DNA of 64,000 nt from Vibrio superstes (GCF_003569005.1 NZ_BCUR01000001.1:935893-999892), one strand, 5' to 3'; positions 25,506 to 34,904 are shown, counted from the stretch's first letter. The notes: generated from the sequence alone by a model not told the origin. Program-made: numbers and translations.

Positions 25506-26495
25506 ATGAAAGCAACAATCGTACGTGAATATGGTGGTGTGGACGCATTTGAAGTGGCAGACGTGGCCAAACCTGAGATTAAAGCCGGTGAAGTATTGGT
25601 TCGAGTTGCTGCTACGAGCGTCAACACGGTTGATATGATGATACGTGAAATGGGTGAAGGCTTGCCTTTTTCACCAAAAACACCTGCCATCTTAGGGATG
25701 GATTTTGCAGGTACGATTGAAGCGGTAGGCTCTGATGTCAGCGGCTTTGCTGTCGGCGATGAGGTTTATGGTTGCGCAGGTGGCCTGGGTGACTTGCAAG
25801 GAACCCTTGCAGAATACATGCCTGCGGATGCCAAACTCATTGCTCATAAACCGAAGAACTTATCCATGCGTGAATCTGCTGCTATTCCACTTGCGGGCAT
25901 TACCGCTTATGAAGGGTTAGTGCGCGCAAACACAGCTTCTGGGCAAAAGGTTCTAGTCCACGGTGGCTCGGGTGGTGTTGGACATTTGGCACTTCAAATC
26001 GCCAAGCACATGGGGGCAGATGTTTACGCTACGGGTCGCGCGGGAGAACAAGCGACACTGATGGAAAAACTGGGCGCTACCGCGATTGATTTTACCTCGG
26101 AGTCAGTTGAAGATTATGTTGCTAAGCACACCCAAGGCGCAGGCTTTGAAGTAGTCTACGATTCGGTTGGTGGTGAGAATCTTTTAAACTCAATGAATGC
26201 AGCTGCTTTGAACGGGCACATCGCAACCACAGTTTCTCTGCTCGAACTGGATCTAAGTACAGCACACTTTAAAGGACTGTCTCTGCATGTCGTGTTTATG
26301 CTGATCCCTATGATTCACAACTTTAAGCGCGAAGAGCATGGTCAGATACTGGCGGAGATCGCTAAGATTGCAGAGGCGGGTGCTTTAATTCCGGTAGTTG
26401 ATCCAAACACCTTTGATCTTAGCCAAGCGGGTGATGCTCATGCACACTTAGCGTCTGGCAAGGCCATTGGTAAAGTGGTCATTGATGTCGCTTAA
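25506..26495 (+). CDS. Quinone-oxidoreductase-like MDR protein
   Basis: The 329-residue protein belongs to the zinc-independent NADPH:quinone reductase branch of the medium-chain dehydrogenases: ILGMDFAGTIEAVGSDVSGF, then VLVHGGSGGVGHLALQIAK as NADPH-binding motif, and DSVGGENLL. It probably reduces quinones or enones in the cytosol. A terminator follows it at once, and the next gene downstream is a LysR regulator that may act on it. Confidence 0.87.
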   Translation: MKATIVREYGGVDAFEVADVAKPEIKAGEVLVRVAATSVNTVDMMIREMGEGLPFSPKTPAILGMDFAGTIEAVGSDVSGFAVGDEVYGCAGGLGDLQGTLAEYMPADAKLIAHKPKNLSMRESAAIPLAGITAYEGLVRANTASGQKVLVHGGSGGVGHLALQIAKHMGADVYATGRAGEQATLMEKLGATAIDFTSESVEDYVAKHTQGAGFEVVYDSVGGENLLNSMNAAALNGHIATTVSLLELDLSTAHFKGLSLHVVFMLIPMIHNFKREEHGQILAEIAKIAEAGALIPVVDPNTFDLSQAGDAHAHLASGKAIGKVVIDVA

Positions 26496-26527
26496 GGCTT
26501 TCGACCCTATCTAAATAATGCAATGTT

Positions 26528-26556
26528 AGGCCCGCTTTTAACGCGGGCCTTATTTA
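26528..26556 (+). terminator. Terminator after the quinone oxidoreductase gene
   Basis: AGGCCCGC (26528-26535) pairs with GCGGGCCT (26543-26550), followed by TATTTAT. It is a compact GC-rich rho-independent terminator. Confidence 0.85.
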
Positions 26557-26610
26557 TATCTGGATTTAGGCGTATATTTACTAAATGCCCACAGCAACAG
26601 GCCAGATTTA

Positions 26611-27522
26611 GTGAATATAGAGCATCTCAAGTTATTCGTTCGAGTAGCGTCGACCCACAATATAAGCCAAGCAGGTCAAGAGTTAGGGCTGTCCGCCCCT
26701 GTTGCCAGTATGCACATCAATCGCCTTGAGGAAAGTGTTGGTGCTCGCTTAATACACCGTACTACCCGTAAGGTGTCGCTAACCGAAGAAGGTGAAGCTT
26801 TTTTACCTCATGCTGAAGATCTTTTATTGGGTGTCGATGCCGCGTTGGCCTCGGTAGGCAAGGGAGCTGCTGGGCCTCAAGGTACACTGCGAATTACCGC
26901 CCCCGCTTCGTTTGGAAGACTGCATCTAATACCCGCATTAAAAGGGTTTCTTGCCGAATACCCTGACCTCACGCTCGACATCCAACTGACCGACTCAATG
27001 ATTGATCTGATTGATGGAGGCTTTGACGTTGCCATTCGAGATGCCAATCTTCAAGACTCAACCCTTATTGCTAAACGACTCACTGTGGACGAACGTATTA
27101 TGTGTGCGTCACCAGATTATATTGCAGAACACGGTATTCCTGATACTCCAGAGTCTCTGCGACAGCACAAATGCATCGGACAATCAGGTCTAAAATCTTG
27201 GATATTTGATTCGCCGAAGGGTCACATTAGTATCAAGGGAAATAGCAGTATTCGAGTGAATCATGGTGAGGCGGTGAGGGATGTGTGCGTGGAAGGCTTG
27301 GGGGTGGCGATGTGTGCGACTTGGCTTGTCCATGAGCAGCTCAAACGTGGTGAACTGGTTCAAGTGTTAGAAGATTATCCATTGGTTGATGGGGCTGCAA
27401 TATGGGTTGTGTATCCAAGCTCAAGGTTGGTTGCACCCAAGGTGAGGGCGTTTGTGGACTATTTTTCTCAGTATTATGGAACCCCTCCTTACTGGTCAAT
27501 CGACTCTGAAGATCAGACATGA
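26611..27522 (+). CDS. LysR-family transcriptional regulator
   Basis: The 303-residue protein has a LysR helix-turn-helix (LKLFVRVASTHNISQAGQEL, SAPVASMHINRLEE) and effector domain (GTLRITAPASFGRLHLIPAL). Its closest subfamily in my reading is the DsdC/AaeR-like branch that often sits beside oxidoreductases. The start is GTG at 26611; no ATG fits. It is followed with a 4-base overlap by a small membrane-protein gene. Confidence 0.87.
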   Translation: MNIEHLKLFVRVASTHNISQAGQELGLSAPVASMHINRLEESVGARLIHRTTRKVSLTEEGEAFLPHAEDLLLGVDAALASVGKGAAGPQGTLRITAPASFGRLHLIPALKGFLAEYPDLTLDIQLTDSMIDLIDGGFDVAIRDANLQDSTLIAKRLTVDERIMCASPDYIAEHGIPDTPESLRQHKCIGQSGLKSWIFDSPKGHISIKGNSSIRVNHGEAVRDVCVEGLGVAMCATWLVHEQLKRGELVQVLEDYPLVDGAAIWVVYPSSRLVAPKVRAFVDYFSQYYGTPPYWSIDSEDQT

Positions 27523-27755
27523 ACTCGGTGAAGATAGGGCTTTGTATTGGGTTACTTACAGCCTATGTGTTGTCTTGGGTGCTGCTATTGTTTGTACCCA
27601 CAATGGGCTTTGAAGAAGCACAGGCTGATCTCTACACTTCTTATTTATTGATTGCAGAAGAGCTCCTATTACTGGCTTGTGTGATCGTGATTGGCCCCAT
27701 GTTTGCAATGGACATGAAAGCCAAATTAACGGGAAATGACTCTAGTAAGAAATAG
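27519..27755 (+). CDS. Small two-TM membrane protein coupled to LysR
   Basis: The 78-residue protein has two hydrophobic helices, about residues 5-27 and 43-64, with a lysine-rich C terminus. I do not recognise a family. Its ATG overlaps the lysR stop (ATGA), which supports that it is translated. Function unknown. Confidence 0.65.
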   Translation: MNSVKIGLCIGLLTAYVLSWVLLLFVPTMGFEEAQADLYTSYLLIAEELLLLACVIVIGPMFAMDMKAKLTGNDSSKK

Positions 27756-27813
27756 AGCTTGATTGAGTGTTGATAACTGAAACAATGGTTAACACTCTGG
27801 TTAAGCAGTCAAT

Positions 27814-28311
27814 TCATCGTGCTATGATTTTGTTGCCGTCGATCCTATAACCTACGTTAGCCAAGTCGTGCTCAAAGGCTTGGGTCGTTAGAGTTCCGGT
27901 GACATACACAACTTCCCACATTCCTTTGATCTCGGCAAAATCCTCCATCACAACATGAATCAATTGGTTCTGAGGGGGAGGAGGTACATGTATACAAGCG
28001 CCATAGAAGGGGACCAGTAAAAACTCTTTGACCGCCATGCTAGTACCTTCAATAGGTATAACAAATCCGGGGATTTTTACTACGGTATTGTTTAGTTCGC
28101 TACGGACAGTCCCAATGAGAGGCTGCTCTGCAACATCGGTTGAAGTTTCGTCATGGTTATTCATATTCGCTTGTTGCATTACAGATAACATGACCTGTTC
28201 TTTTTCGTGCTCAGGAACCAGATCCAACCATGTGAGTTCTAGGACTTCGGCTTGTACTGACATCGAGAAAAAGATGAGAAAGAGTTTGATGATTTTCATG
28301 GATATACTCAT
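27814..28311 (-). CDS. DUF3299-family periplasmic protein
   Basis: This 165-residue protein is a paralogue of the lipoprotein at 18710-19237, but it has a type I signal peptide (FLIFFSMSVQA) with no lipid cysteine. Shared features are the N-terminal W-x-x-L-x-P-E stretch, IPGFVIPIEG, EFLLVPFYGACIHVPPPP (C106, H108), and QLIHV. Two starts are possible, ATG 28311 or ATG 28299; neither has a clear ribosome-binding site, and ATG 28311 abuts a terminator hairpin. The gene lies just after the PHP phosphoesterase gene. Confidence 0.8.
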   Translation of the reverse strand: MSISMKIIKLFLIFFSMSVQAEVLELTWLDLVPEHEKEQVMLSVMQQANMNNHDETSTDVAEQPLIGTVRSELNNTVVKIPGFVIPIEGTSMAVKEFLLVPFYGACIHVPPPPQNQLIHVVMEDFAEIKGMWEVVYVTGTLTTQAFEHDLANVGYRIDGNKIIAR

Positions 28312-28313
28312 AA

Positions 28314-28336
28314 AAGGAGCAGGAAACCTGCCCCTT
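28314..28336 (-). terminator. Hairpin between the PHP-phosphoesterase and DUF3299 genes
   Basis: On the minus strand AAGGGGCAGG, TTT and CCTGCTCCTT form a 10-bp stem (one G-T pair) followed by TTT. It lies immediately before the DUF3299 start, mirroring the other DUF3299 locus. Confidence 0.7.
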
Positions 28337-28360
28337 GGATAATGAAAGTAATGTTATTCG

Positions 28361-29947
28361 TTACTCAACGCTTAGATAAATCGGGCTAGAGTAGAACCAT
28401 AGGCTGCTGTAGTTATCTTCATTAGAGGCACCAGGTGCACGTTTGAAATCTACATTAGGATTGCCGTCACGATCCATACGCTCACTGTTCAACATGATGT
28501 CGGTGCCGCGGATTCTGAAGTACATGTCTTTTTCCACATTCTCAACCGTATGAGTCAAGGTGTAGTAGCCGTCTTCATCAGCTTGGTAATCGTTGATCAT
28601 GAAGCGATGATGTAGGCGAGTAGTGCGGTTATAAGCCAATGAATATTCAGGAGTCCCTGGTTGACTACGTTCGACCATTTCACCGCCAATCAAGTCTATG
28701 TGGTCAACAACAGGAGCTTCGATGCCTTGCTCTTCGGTATATGGGTTGCCCTCAGAAGGCTTGAATCGAATGGTGAGTTCTACGTTTTCACCTTGCTGGG
28801 TATACAAGGAGTCGCCCATCATTTGTTTGTCATGTTTTGACTCTGCGTAGTAGGCGAGATCTTCAATCAAGTTGCCGTACATTGCGACCGTCTTACCTGA
28901 ACACACCGCTTGCATAATATTAGGAACGTTTGACTCTTGTTCGTCGTCTAGCCAAACAAGCGTTTTGTTGTATTGGCCAGGGGCGTAGGCATCATGAAAG
29001 TCTGAATTAGACGTTAAGAAAATCTTGTGGCCCTCGGCAAGAAGTGCATCCCACTCACCACCTAGCTCGTTCACAGAGTAGTCAACTCCACCGTATACAA
29101 AGGCGCGAATGTTGCCGTTGTATTTATCGTATTCATACTCAGCTCGAAGATCGGTTGCCTGGTTTCCCGGAAGCCCCTCGTAAGCACACATTAAACCTGG
29201 AGCAGCATTCAAGATATCGCGATAGTCAGAGATGGTGTAGTTGTCGCCTTTACGGTTCGGGTGATTAAATTGAACCAGCCCTTGCCCTTCTGGGATATTG
29301 GCTTTGAGCCATTTTATCGCTTCTAAGCCACCCGTTGATGTGTCGAAACGTTCGCCTTCTTCAAGCCATTTTGCTACGTCTCCAGGAGGATAAAAGCTCT
29401 CACTGTAATCTTGAGCGTAGAATTCAAACTGTCGCATAAAGTCGATACTTTTGTCTGAGTTTGGTTCATCGTCAAACATCCAAACATTGGTGTGCTCGAA
29501 GTTATCGTTGTTCCATTCAGTGCCAGCGATGATGACCTTGCCTTGCTCAAGATACTCAGCGAAGTGTTTCAACTGGTATTTCTTTATCGCGTCAAACACA
29601 GGTAATGGCGTATCGTGCTCGATATTTTGATCATCTCTATGGGTAAGCCTTAGGTGATCAGAGAAAAAAACGAAATCTAACTGGTGAACGTCAAAGGCAC
29701 GCCTAAGCCCTTCATCTACAGGTGTATGGGCATCTTCAGAAACAGCTGTATGGACATGGAAGTCTCCAGCTAGAAAACGGCCCTCCTTGAGTTCTGGTTT
29801 CACTTCTGGGGCGATAGGGCCAGGCTGTTCAGGAAGGATAGGAAGTGCAGGGTTATCGGTGGAGCTGTTATCACTGCTAGAACTGTTGCAACCGGCCAGT
29901 GCAAATGCACAGCTTAGCGCTAAGGTTGTCATTTTATACTTGTTCAT
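28361..29947 (-). CDS. PHP-domain phosphoesterase-like lipoprotein
   Basis: This 528-residue protein has a lipoprotein signal (FALAGC, C20), a serine/asparagine-rich linker and a PHP-type metallohydrolase core: GDFHVHTAVS (H64, H66), FFSDHLR (D97, H98), FNHPNR and LTSNSDFHDA, which supply the family's metal ligands. It resembles CehA/McbA-like extracellular PHP proteins. It should hydrolyse an ester or phosphoester outside the cytoplasm. A hairpin and a DUF3299 gene follow on the same strand. Confidence 0.82.
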   Translation of the reverse strand: MNKYKMTTLALSCAFALAGCNSSSSDNSSTDNPALPILPEQPGPIAPEVKPELKEGRFLAGDFHVHTAVSEDAHTPVDEGLRRAFDVHQLDFVFFSDHLRLTHRDDQNIEHDTPLPVFDAIKKYQLKHFAEYLEQGKVIIAGTEWNNDNFEHTNVWMFDDEPNSDKSIDFMRQFEFYAQDYSESFYPPGDVAKWLEEGERFDTSTGGLEAIKWLKANIPEGQGLVQFNHPNRKGDNYTISDYRDILNAAPGLMCAYEGLPGNQATDLRAEYEYDKYNGNIRAFVYGGVDYSVNELGGEWDALLAEGHKIFLTSNSDFHDAYAPGQYNKTLVWLDDEQESNVPNIMQAVCSGKTVAMYGNLIEDLAYYAESKHDKQMMGDSLYTQQGENVELTIRFKPSEGNPYTEEQGIEAPVVDHIDLIGGEMVERSQPGTPEYSLAYNRTTRLHHRFMINDYQADEDGYYTLTHTVENVEKDMYFRIRGTDIMLNSERMDRDGNPNVDFKRAPGASNEDNYSSLWFYSSPIYLSVE

Positions 29948-30161
29948 TTTAATTTAACTCTTTGTTTTAGAATGCAAAGTCAATGGAATGGATCTTTGCT
30001 CATTCTAAGAATCAATATGAACTAAAAATTCGATTCTGATGAAGGTTTTAGGTTACGGTTGCCATTGGAGTGTTGTTTGAACTGTAGTAATTCTGATGAT
30101 TTCTATATGTAAGTAAGAGTGTGGAGGGAAGGTGCAGCGATGAGCTTGGTGAGAAATAGCC

Positions 30162-30178
30162 CCTGATTCAACATCAGG
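30162..30178 (-). terminator. Hairpin after the glutamate-synthase-like gene
   Basis: CCTGAT (30162-30167) and ATCAGG (30173-30178) form a 6-bp stem 13 bases from the stop codon of the minus-strand gene. The T tract is weak. Confidence 0.5.
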
Positions 30179-30190
30179 AGCTAGATTCAT

Positions 30191-31741
30191 TTAAGGTTGT
30201 TCAAAACCTGAGAATTTGACTCCGGAAAGTAGTGCCATATCTCGGTGCCAGGTGGCGAGATCGTTTTTATTGAACTCATTTAGGTTGTGATGACCGCAGG
30301 CTCTTGCCATGACTTGCATTAATTCGACAGAGGCATCAAAGAAATTATGCAGCTGTTTAGCTGATTTTTCGACGTTGAGCCTTTGTCTGAGGTCGGCTTT
30401 TTGTGTGGCGATACCTGCAGGGCAGTTGTTGGTGTTACACATTCGCGCGGCAACACAGCCTATGGATTGCATAGCGCTGTTTGAGATGGCCACTCCGTCG
30501 GCGCCAAGGGCCATTGCTTTGACAAAGTCCATGGGTACCCGAATACCCCCTGTGATAATGAGGGTGATCTTGCCACTCATCCCTTGCTCGTCCAAATAGC
30601 GACGAGCACGAGCCAGTGCCGGAATAGTCGGTACACTAATATGATCGCGGAACATTTCAGGAGCCGCTCCTGTACCGCCGCCTCGGCCGTCTAAAATGAT
30701 GTAATCTGCACTGGCATCAAGGGCAAACTGTATGTCTTCTTCAATATGGTTGGCGCTGAGTTTAAAGCCTATAGGGATACCACCGGTGACTTCACGCACT
30801 CGGTTGGCAAAGGCCTTAAAGTCCTCAGCGGTATTTAGGTCTTTAAAGGTGGGTGGTGAAATGGCAGGCTCACCCTCAGGTATACCGCGTACCTGAGAGA
30901 TTTTACCTGTGTTTTTATTGCCAGGAAGGTGTCCACCGGTGCCTGTTTTTGCACCTTGTCCACCTTTAAAGTGGAAAGCTTGCACACCCTTCAGTAGTTC
31001 CTCTTTATAGCCAAAACCTGCGCTGGCAAATTCATAAAAGTACCTTGAGTTGGCTGCCTTTTCTTCTGGTAGCATTCCGCCCTCGCCAGAGCAGATCCCG
31101 GTTCCTGCAAGTTCAGTCCCAGTTGCTAAGGCAATCTTTGCTTCTTCGGATAAGGCGCCAAAGCTCATGTCTGAAACAAACAGCGGTATTTTCAGTTTGA
31201 GAGGTTTCTTGGCATTTGGACCAATGACAAGCTCTGTGCTGACAGGGACATCTTCCATCAGTGGCTTAGTCGCCATCTGCGCAACCATGATCTGTAAGTC
31301 ATCCCAGTGTGGTAGTAAATGACGAGGCACACCCATAGAGGTCATTGGGCCGTGGTGCCCAAGCTTAGAGAGACCATCTCGAGCCAATTGATGAATGAAT
31401 TCTACGGTAGGCTCTTCGGTCGTAGCTACGGCGATAGGGATCTCCACTTGTTGCATTTGAACTCTTGGGCCTTCTTGACCCACTTGCTCTGCTGAGAATT
31501 GCTTATGAGAGCCGTCGCAAAATGGTGCATTCGCGGTGTGCTTGCACTGGCATAAGTATCCGTCAGCGGTTTCTTCGGCTGTAAAGCTCTTTGGTTTAAA
31601 CCCCGTACCCGCATGTGAACCATCGCAGAAGGGTTGGTTCTTAGACCGTCCACAGGTGCAGAAATAATATTCCTCGCCTTTTGTGAGTTCGACTTTCTTT
31701 GGTTTGTTGTCGGCCACGATAGGTTTATTCATATTATCCAC
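30191..31741 (-). CDS. Glutamate-synthase-like FMN protein with two N-terminal CDGSH domains
   Basis: Residues 20-80 contain two CDGSH [2Fe-2S] motifs, each C-x-C-x8-CDGSH (C28, C30, C39, H43 and C64, C66, C75, H79). The rest, from about 110, is the FMN-binding GltB-type barrel: FVSDMSFGALSEEAKIAL, LDGRGGGTGAAP, and the 3Fe-4S cysteines CVAARMCNTNNC. There is no amidotransferase domain, so it does not take ammonia from glutamine itself. It should be a cytosolic multi-centre electron-transfer flavoenzyme. No electron-donor gene is adjacent. Confidence 0.87.
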   Translation of the reverse strand: MDNMNKPIVADNKPKKVELTKGEEYYFCTCGRSKNQPFCDGSHAGTGFKPKSFTAEETADGYLCQCKHTANAPFCDGSHKQFSAEQVGQEGPRVQMQQVEIPIAVATTEEPTVEFIHQLARDGLSKLGHHGPMTSMGVPRHLLPHWDDLQIMVAQMATKPLMEDVPVSTELVIGPNAKKPLKLKIPLFVSDMSFGALSEEAKIALATGTELAGTGICSGEGGMLPEEKAANSRYFYEFASAGFGYKEELLKGVQAFHFKGGQGAKTGTGGHLPGNKNTGKISQVRGIPEGEPAISPPTFKDLNTAEDFKAFANRVREVTGGIPIGFKLSANHIEEDIQFALDASADYIILDGRGGGTGAAPEMFRDHISVPTIPALARARRYLDEQGMSGKITLIITGGIRVPMDFVKAMALGADGVAISNSAMQSIGCVAARMCNTNNCPAGIATQKADLRQRLNVEKSAKQLHNFFDASVELMQVMARACGHHNLNEFNKNDLATWHRDMALLSGVKFSGFEQP

Positions 31742-31931
31742 CTGAGGATTGAGTGAAGATTGTTCAATAACTGTAGTTCGACTAGAAAAATTCGCGAGGG
31801 AATGCTCGGTTAGGTTAGCAACACAGGACTATATTTAATGAATCCGAAATTTTTCATATAGCAGTTGAGCAGTTTTCACTATCAATTGGTCTGCTACTCG
31901 TATTCAATGTGAGGTATCCAAGTAGAGTTGT

Positions 31932-32840
31932 ATGGAAGCAATTAAGATGACAGACGTAATCATCCTTGACGGTGGCATGGGGCGCGAACTAAAACGCATT
32001 GGCGCGCCGTTTACTCAGCCTCAATGGAGTGCACAAGCACTTATCGAATCTCCTAAGCATGTTGAGCAGGCTCATCTTGGTTTCATTGAAGCAGGTGCCG
32101 AGATTATCACTGTAAATAGCTACGCTTGTGTGCCATTTCATCTTGGTGAGGCCTTGTATCAAGAGCGAGGTGCAGAACTGGCTAGTATCGCTGCGCAGCT
32201 TGCGAGAGAGGCGGTGATTAAAAGCAATCGAAAGGTTGTTGTCGCAGGCTCTATTCCTCCAGCATTAGGTAGCTACCGCCCCGATCTCTTTGAACCAGTG
32301 CAGGTAAAAGAGATCACTCAAACCCTGTTTGAAGCCCAAGAGGCGTATGTTGACCTTTGGCTCGCTGAAACTGTAGCCAGCATCGCGGAATTTGACGCCA
32401 TTAGCCAAGTGCTATCTCAAACGGATAAACCTTGCCACTACGCGTTTACTCTGCAAGATGATCTGTCTGATATCCCGAAATTACGCTCTGGAGAAACGGT
32501 AGAAGAAGCAACGCTGAAGCTCTGCAAATCGGGGGCGGAAGGCATTTTCTTCAACTGTTCTATTCCTGAAGTTATGGAGCAAGCAATCGCCAAAGCTAAA
32601 GCTATCACTGATGAGCAAGGCATTGATGTTGCCATTGGCGTGTTTGCCAATAGTTTTACGCCGATTGGTGTAACCCATGAAGCCAATGACACCATCCAAT
32701 CTATGCGCGAACTTTCTCCTGAAGACTATCTCGAATTTGCTAAACAATGGCACCATGCTGGGGCCACTATCATTGGTGGTTGCTGTGGGATCTACCCTTC
32801 ACATATAAAGGCCTTGGCTGAGTGGAGAGACAGTAAATGA
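31932..32840 (+). CDS. Homocysteine S-methyltransferase family protein
   Basis: The 302-residue protein is MmuM-like: ILDGGMGRELKR at the N terminus, FNCS with one zinc cysteine, and the zinc pair in IIGGCCGIYPSHI. Such enzymes transfer a methyl group from S-methylmethionine or SAM to homocysteine, or act on related thiols. Two starts are close together; ATG 31947 (MTDVI) is preceded by GGAAG and may be the true one. Confidence 0.85.
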   Translation: MEAIKMTDVIILDGGMGRELKRIGAPFTQPQWSAQALIESPKHVEQAHLGFIEAGAEIITVNSYACVPFHLGEALYQERGAELASIAAQLAREAVIKSNRKVVVAGSIPPALGSYRPDLFEPVQVKEITQTLFEAQEAYVDLWLAETVASIAEFDAISQVLSQTDKPCHYAFTLQDDLSDIPKLRSGETVEEATLKLCKSGAEGIFFNCSIPEVMEQAIAKAKAITDEQGIDVAIGVFANSFTPIGVTHEANDTIQSMRELSPEDYLEFAKQWHHAGATIIGGCCGIYPSHIKALAEWRDSK

Positions 32841-32865
32841 GAACCCTAAACTATGGTTTCAACGT

Positions 32866-32905
32866 AGATCAGATAAGGTTCGCTCAACCGATCCTTATCT
32901 GATCT
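32866..32905. terminator. Long stem between convergent genes
   Basis: AGATCAGATAAGG (32866-32878) pairs perfectly with CCTTATCTGATCT (32893-32905), a 13-bp stem and 14-base loop. There is no T run, but the site lies between convergent mmuM-like and START-domain genes. Confidence 0.6.
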
Positions 32906-32940
32906 AGGTTGCGATTTTGCAGAGGCTTTGCTTCATTGAG

Positions 32941-33591
32941 TTAAAGGTTGTAGATACCTTCTACGTCTGCTTTTTGATAGCTAGGCTTTTGTGACATTTC
33001 GCGTAGACCTTGAAAGGTCTTATAAGGCTGAGAAATAGCGACTTTATTAACTAGCCACGCAGGTAAACTGCCACCCGGTTCCGTGAAGACCTGATAAGTC
33101 ACTCGTGTTTCCTTCTCGTTAATGGGCGTGAACACCCAAGTACTATGCAAGGTCTCAATGCGCACCTTATTTTTGGTGCGAGGCAATTCATCTGGAACCG
33201 CTTCTTGTTTGATCGTTACCGCTAGCGTTTTAGGGTCTTGGCTAATGTGGTTATGAACCACAGAGTCCCTGTCAGCTACTGGCCATGGAGCTTTGGTCAT
33301 AGCGTAAGTCACGTTGTCCATGTTCGAGTTCGCTTTTACAAGGCGCATCTCATCTACATTTTCAACCCAGGTAGTGCCTACATCAACATCGTTAAAAACG
33401 GCCATAAGCGTTGTTAAATCAGACTCAACGTTCATCTCAGCTCTAAAAGCCTTAAAGCTACTGCCCTCGATACTGCGGTTGTAAACAGTGATCCCATGAC
33501 TGTTTTTTACTTCTTTCCAGTTTGCTGTGTCAGCAAAAGAGTTAAAGGAGAGTGTTGCAATAAGAGCTGCAATCATATGTTTGATGTTCAT
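32941..33591 (-). CDS. Periplasmic START-domain protein
   Basis: The 216-residue protein has a signal peptide (AALIATLSFNSFA) and a START/lipid-binding helix-grip fold: WKEVKNSHGITVYNR, then APWPVADRDSVV and PAWLVNKVAISQPYKTF, all typical. It likely binds a lipid in the periplasm. Its ATG overlaps the stop of the upstream glycosyltransferase (ATGA), so the two are co-translated. Confidence 0.85.
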   Translation of the reverse strand: MNIKHMIAALIATLSFNSFADTANWKEVKNSHGITVYNRSIEGSSFKAFRAEMNVESDLTTLMAVFNDVDVGTTWVENVDEMRLVKANSNMDNVTYAMTKAPWPVADRDSVVHNHISQDPKTLAVTIKQEAVPDELPRTKNKVRIETLHSTWVFTPINEKETRVTYQVFTEPGGSLPAWLVNKVAISQPYKTFQGLREMSQKPSYQKADVEGIYNL

Positions 33592-34769
33592 TGTGGCAAA
33601 CTCCTATTTTTCCAAACCACACGGTTTAACTTTTGTAATCGCCAAGCATTGAGCGCGAGAAAACCGTTCATGCTGATGCCGAAGGGCACGAATATCGCAT
33701 GACGGATAGGAACCGATAGCTCTCGAACTAATCCGGTGAAAGTGCCAAGCAATACGATGTTGGTAATCAGGTTAATACCTAGCGCCAAAGTGCTTATCTG
33801 TGATGCAAACTGTTGATACTGCAGGAATGACACAACCAGTAATATCGGCGACATCCATGCGATCCATTGGCATTTAACCCAATACCAAGTCGCTAAAGGT
33901 AGGGTTTCCGCTTTAACAATGCGATTCATGTTTTTTGAGAAACCCTGCCAGATTTCATTGGCACTGGTGTACATGCGAGTGCGCATTAAAGAGTCTGCAA
34001 ATGCCCAAAAAATGCGAAAGCCGCGCTGCTTCATTTTCTTGGCAAAGGCCAGGTCTTCAGAAACATCGCTTCTAACCAACTCATGTCCATTCACAGCGCG
34101 GTAGCTCTCTGCTTTGAACAGCATAGTTTGACCGTTAGCAATGGCTTCTTGCTGTGTTGGGTCATTGGAGGCAACAAAATCCATAGAGTTTGCGGTAGAG
34201 AGGAAGATGCCAGGCAGTAAGGATTTTTCGCCCTTTGATACCATCACTTGTTGAGGGTTAAACGACAACATCTCGATGTCTCGAGTCTGAGTGAAGTCGA
34301 TAACACTCTTTAGCATATGCGGTGAAGAATGTGTATCGGCGTCAATGAAAAACAGGTAGTCCCCTGTCGCGTGGGTTGCACCCCACATGCAGGCATTACT
34401 CTTTCCAAGCCATCCTTTTGGTAGTGCTCTTCCTTGAATGCACTGCGCTGAGAACTTAGATTTGGCCATCAAGCCTTCGGCAATGTCTTTAGTACCATCA
34501 TCAGAAAAATCATCAATAACAATGACTTCTAGTTTGTCGACTGGATAGTCTTGTTCAAGTACGCTGCCTAATGATCCTGTGATATTTTCAGCTTCATTGC
34601 GCGCGGGGATAATGATCGAAACCTTCGGCCAATCACTTCTATCTTGTGTAGAGTCGGGGATGTGGATGCGTTGTTTAGCCAGTCGAAGTAACCTGAAAAT
34701 AAACACCGCAACCGTCAGTAAACAAAAGACTGACAGTATAAGTAGTAGCATGGAATAACCTTTTAGCAC
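33588..34769 (-). CDS. Membrane-bound family 2 glycosyltransferase
   Basis: The 393-residue protein has an N-terminal membrane helix (residues 7-28), a GT2 domain with VSIIIPARNEAENI, VIDDFSDDGT, the DxD-like FIDADTHSS and SEDLAFAKKMKQRG, and three C-terminal helices. It resembles CrtQ/HpnB-type transferases that glycosylate carotenoids or hopanoids. The acceptor is unknown. The coupled periplasmic START protein suggests a lipid product is bound or moved. The initial M1 may be replaced by M7. Confidence 0.85.
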   Translation of the reverse strand: MLKGYSMLLLILSVFCLLTVAVFIFRLLRLAKQRIHIPDSTQDRSDWPKVSIIIPARNEAENITGSLGSVLEQDYPVDKLEVIVIDDFSDDGTKDIAEGLMAKSKFSAQCIQGRALPKGWLGKSNACMWGATHATGDYLFFIDADTHSSPHMLKSVIDFTQTRDIEMLSFNPQQVMVSKGEKSLLPGIFLSTANSMDFVASNDPTQQEAIANGQTMLFKAESYRAVNGHELVRSDVSEDLAFAKKMKQRGFRIFWAFADSLMRTRMYTSANEIWQGFSKNMNRIVKAETLPLATWYWVKCQWIAWMSPILLVVSFLQYQQFASQISTLALGINLITNIVLLGTFTGLVRELSVPIRHAIFVPFGISMNGFLALNAWRLQKLNRVVWKNRSLPQ

Positions 34770-34904
34770 CCTAAAATATCAGCGACTCGTACAGTGAAAA
34801 TCAGTCGCTAACCTTGGCATCCATGCAACGAAAAAGACGGTGCAGATACGCTATCAAGTTATGTGATGAGGTTCTAACTTTTACTGGTGGTTATTTTCAT
34901 TTAC

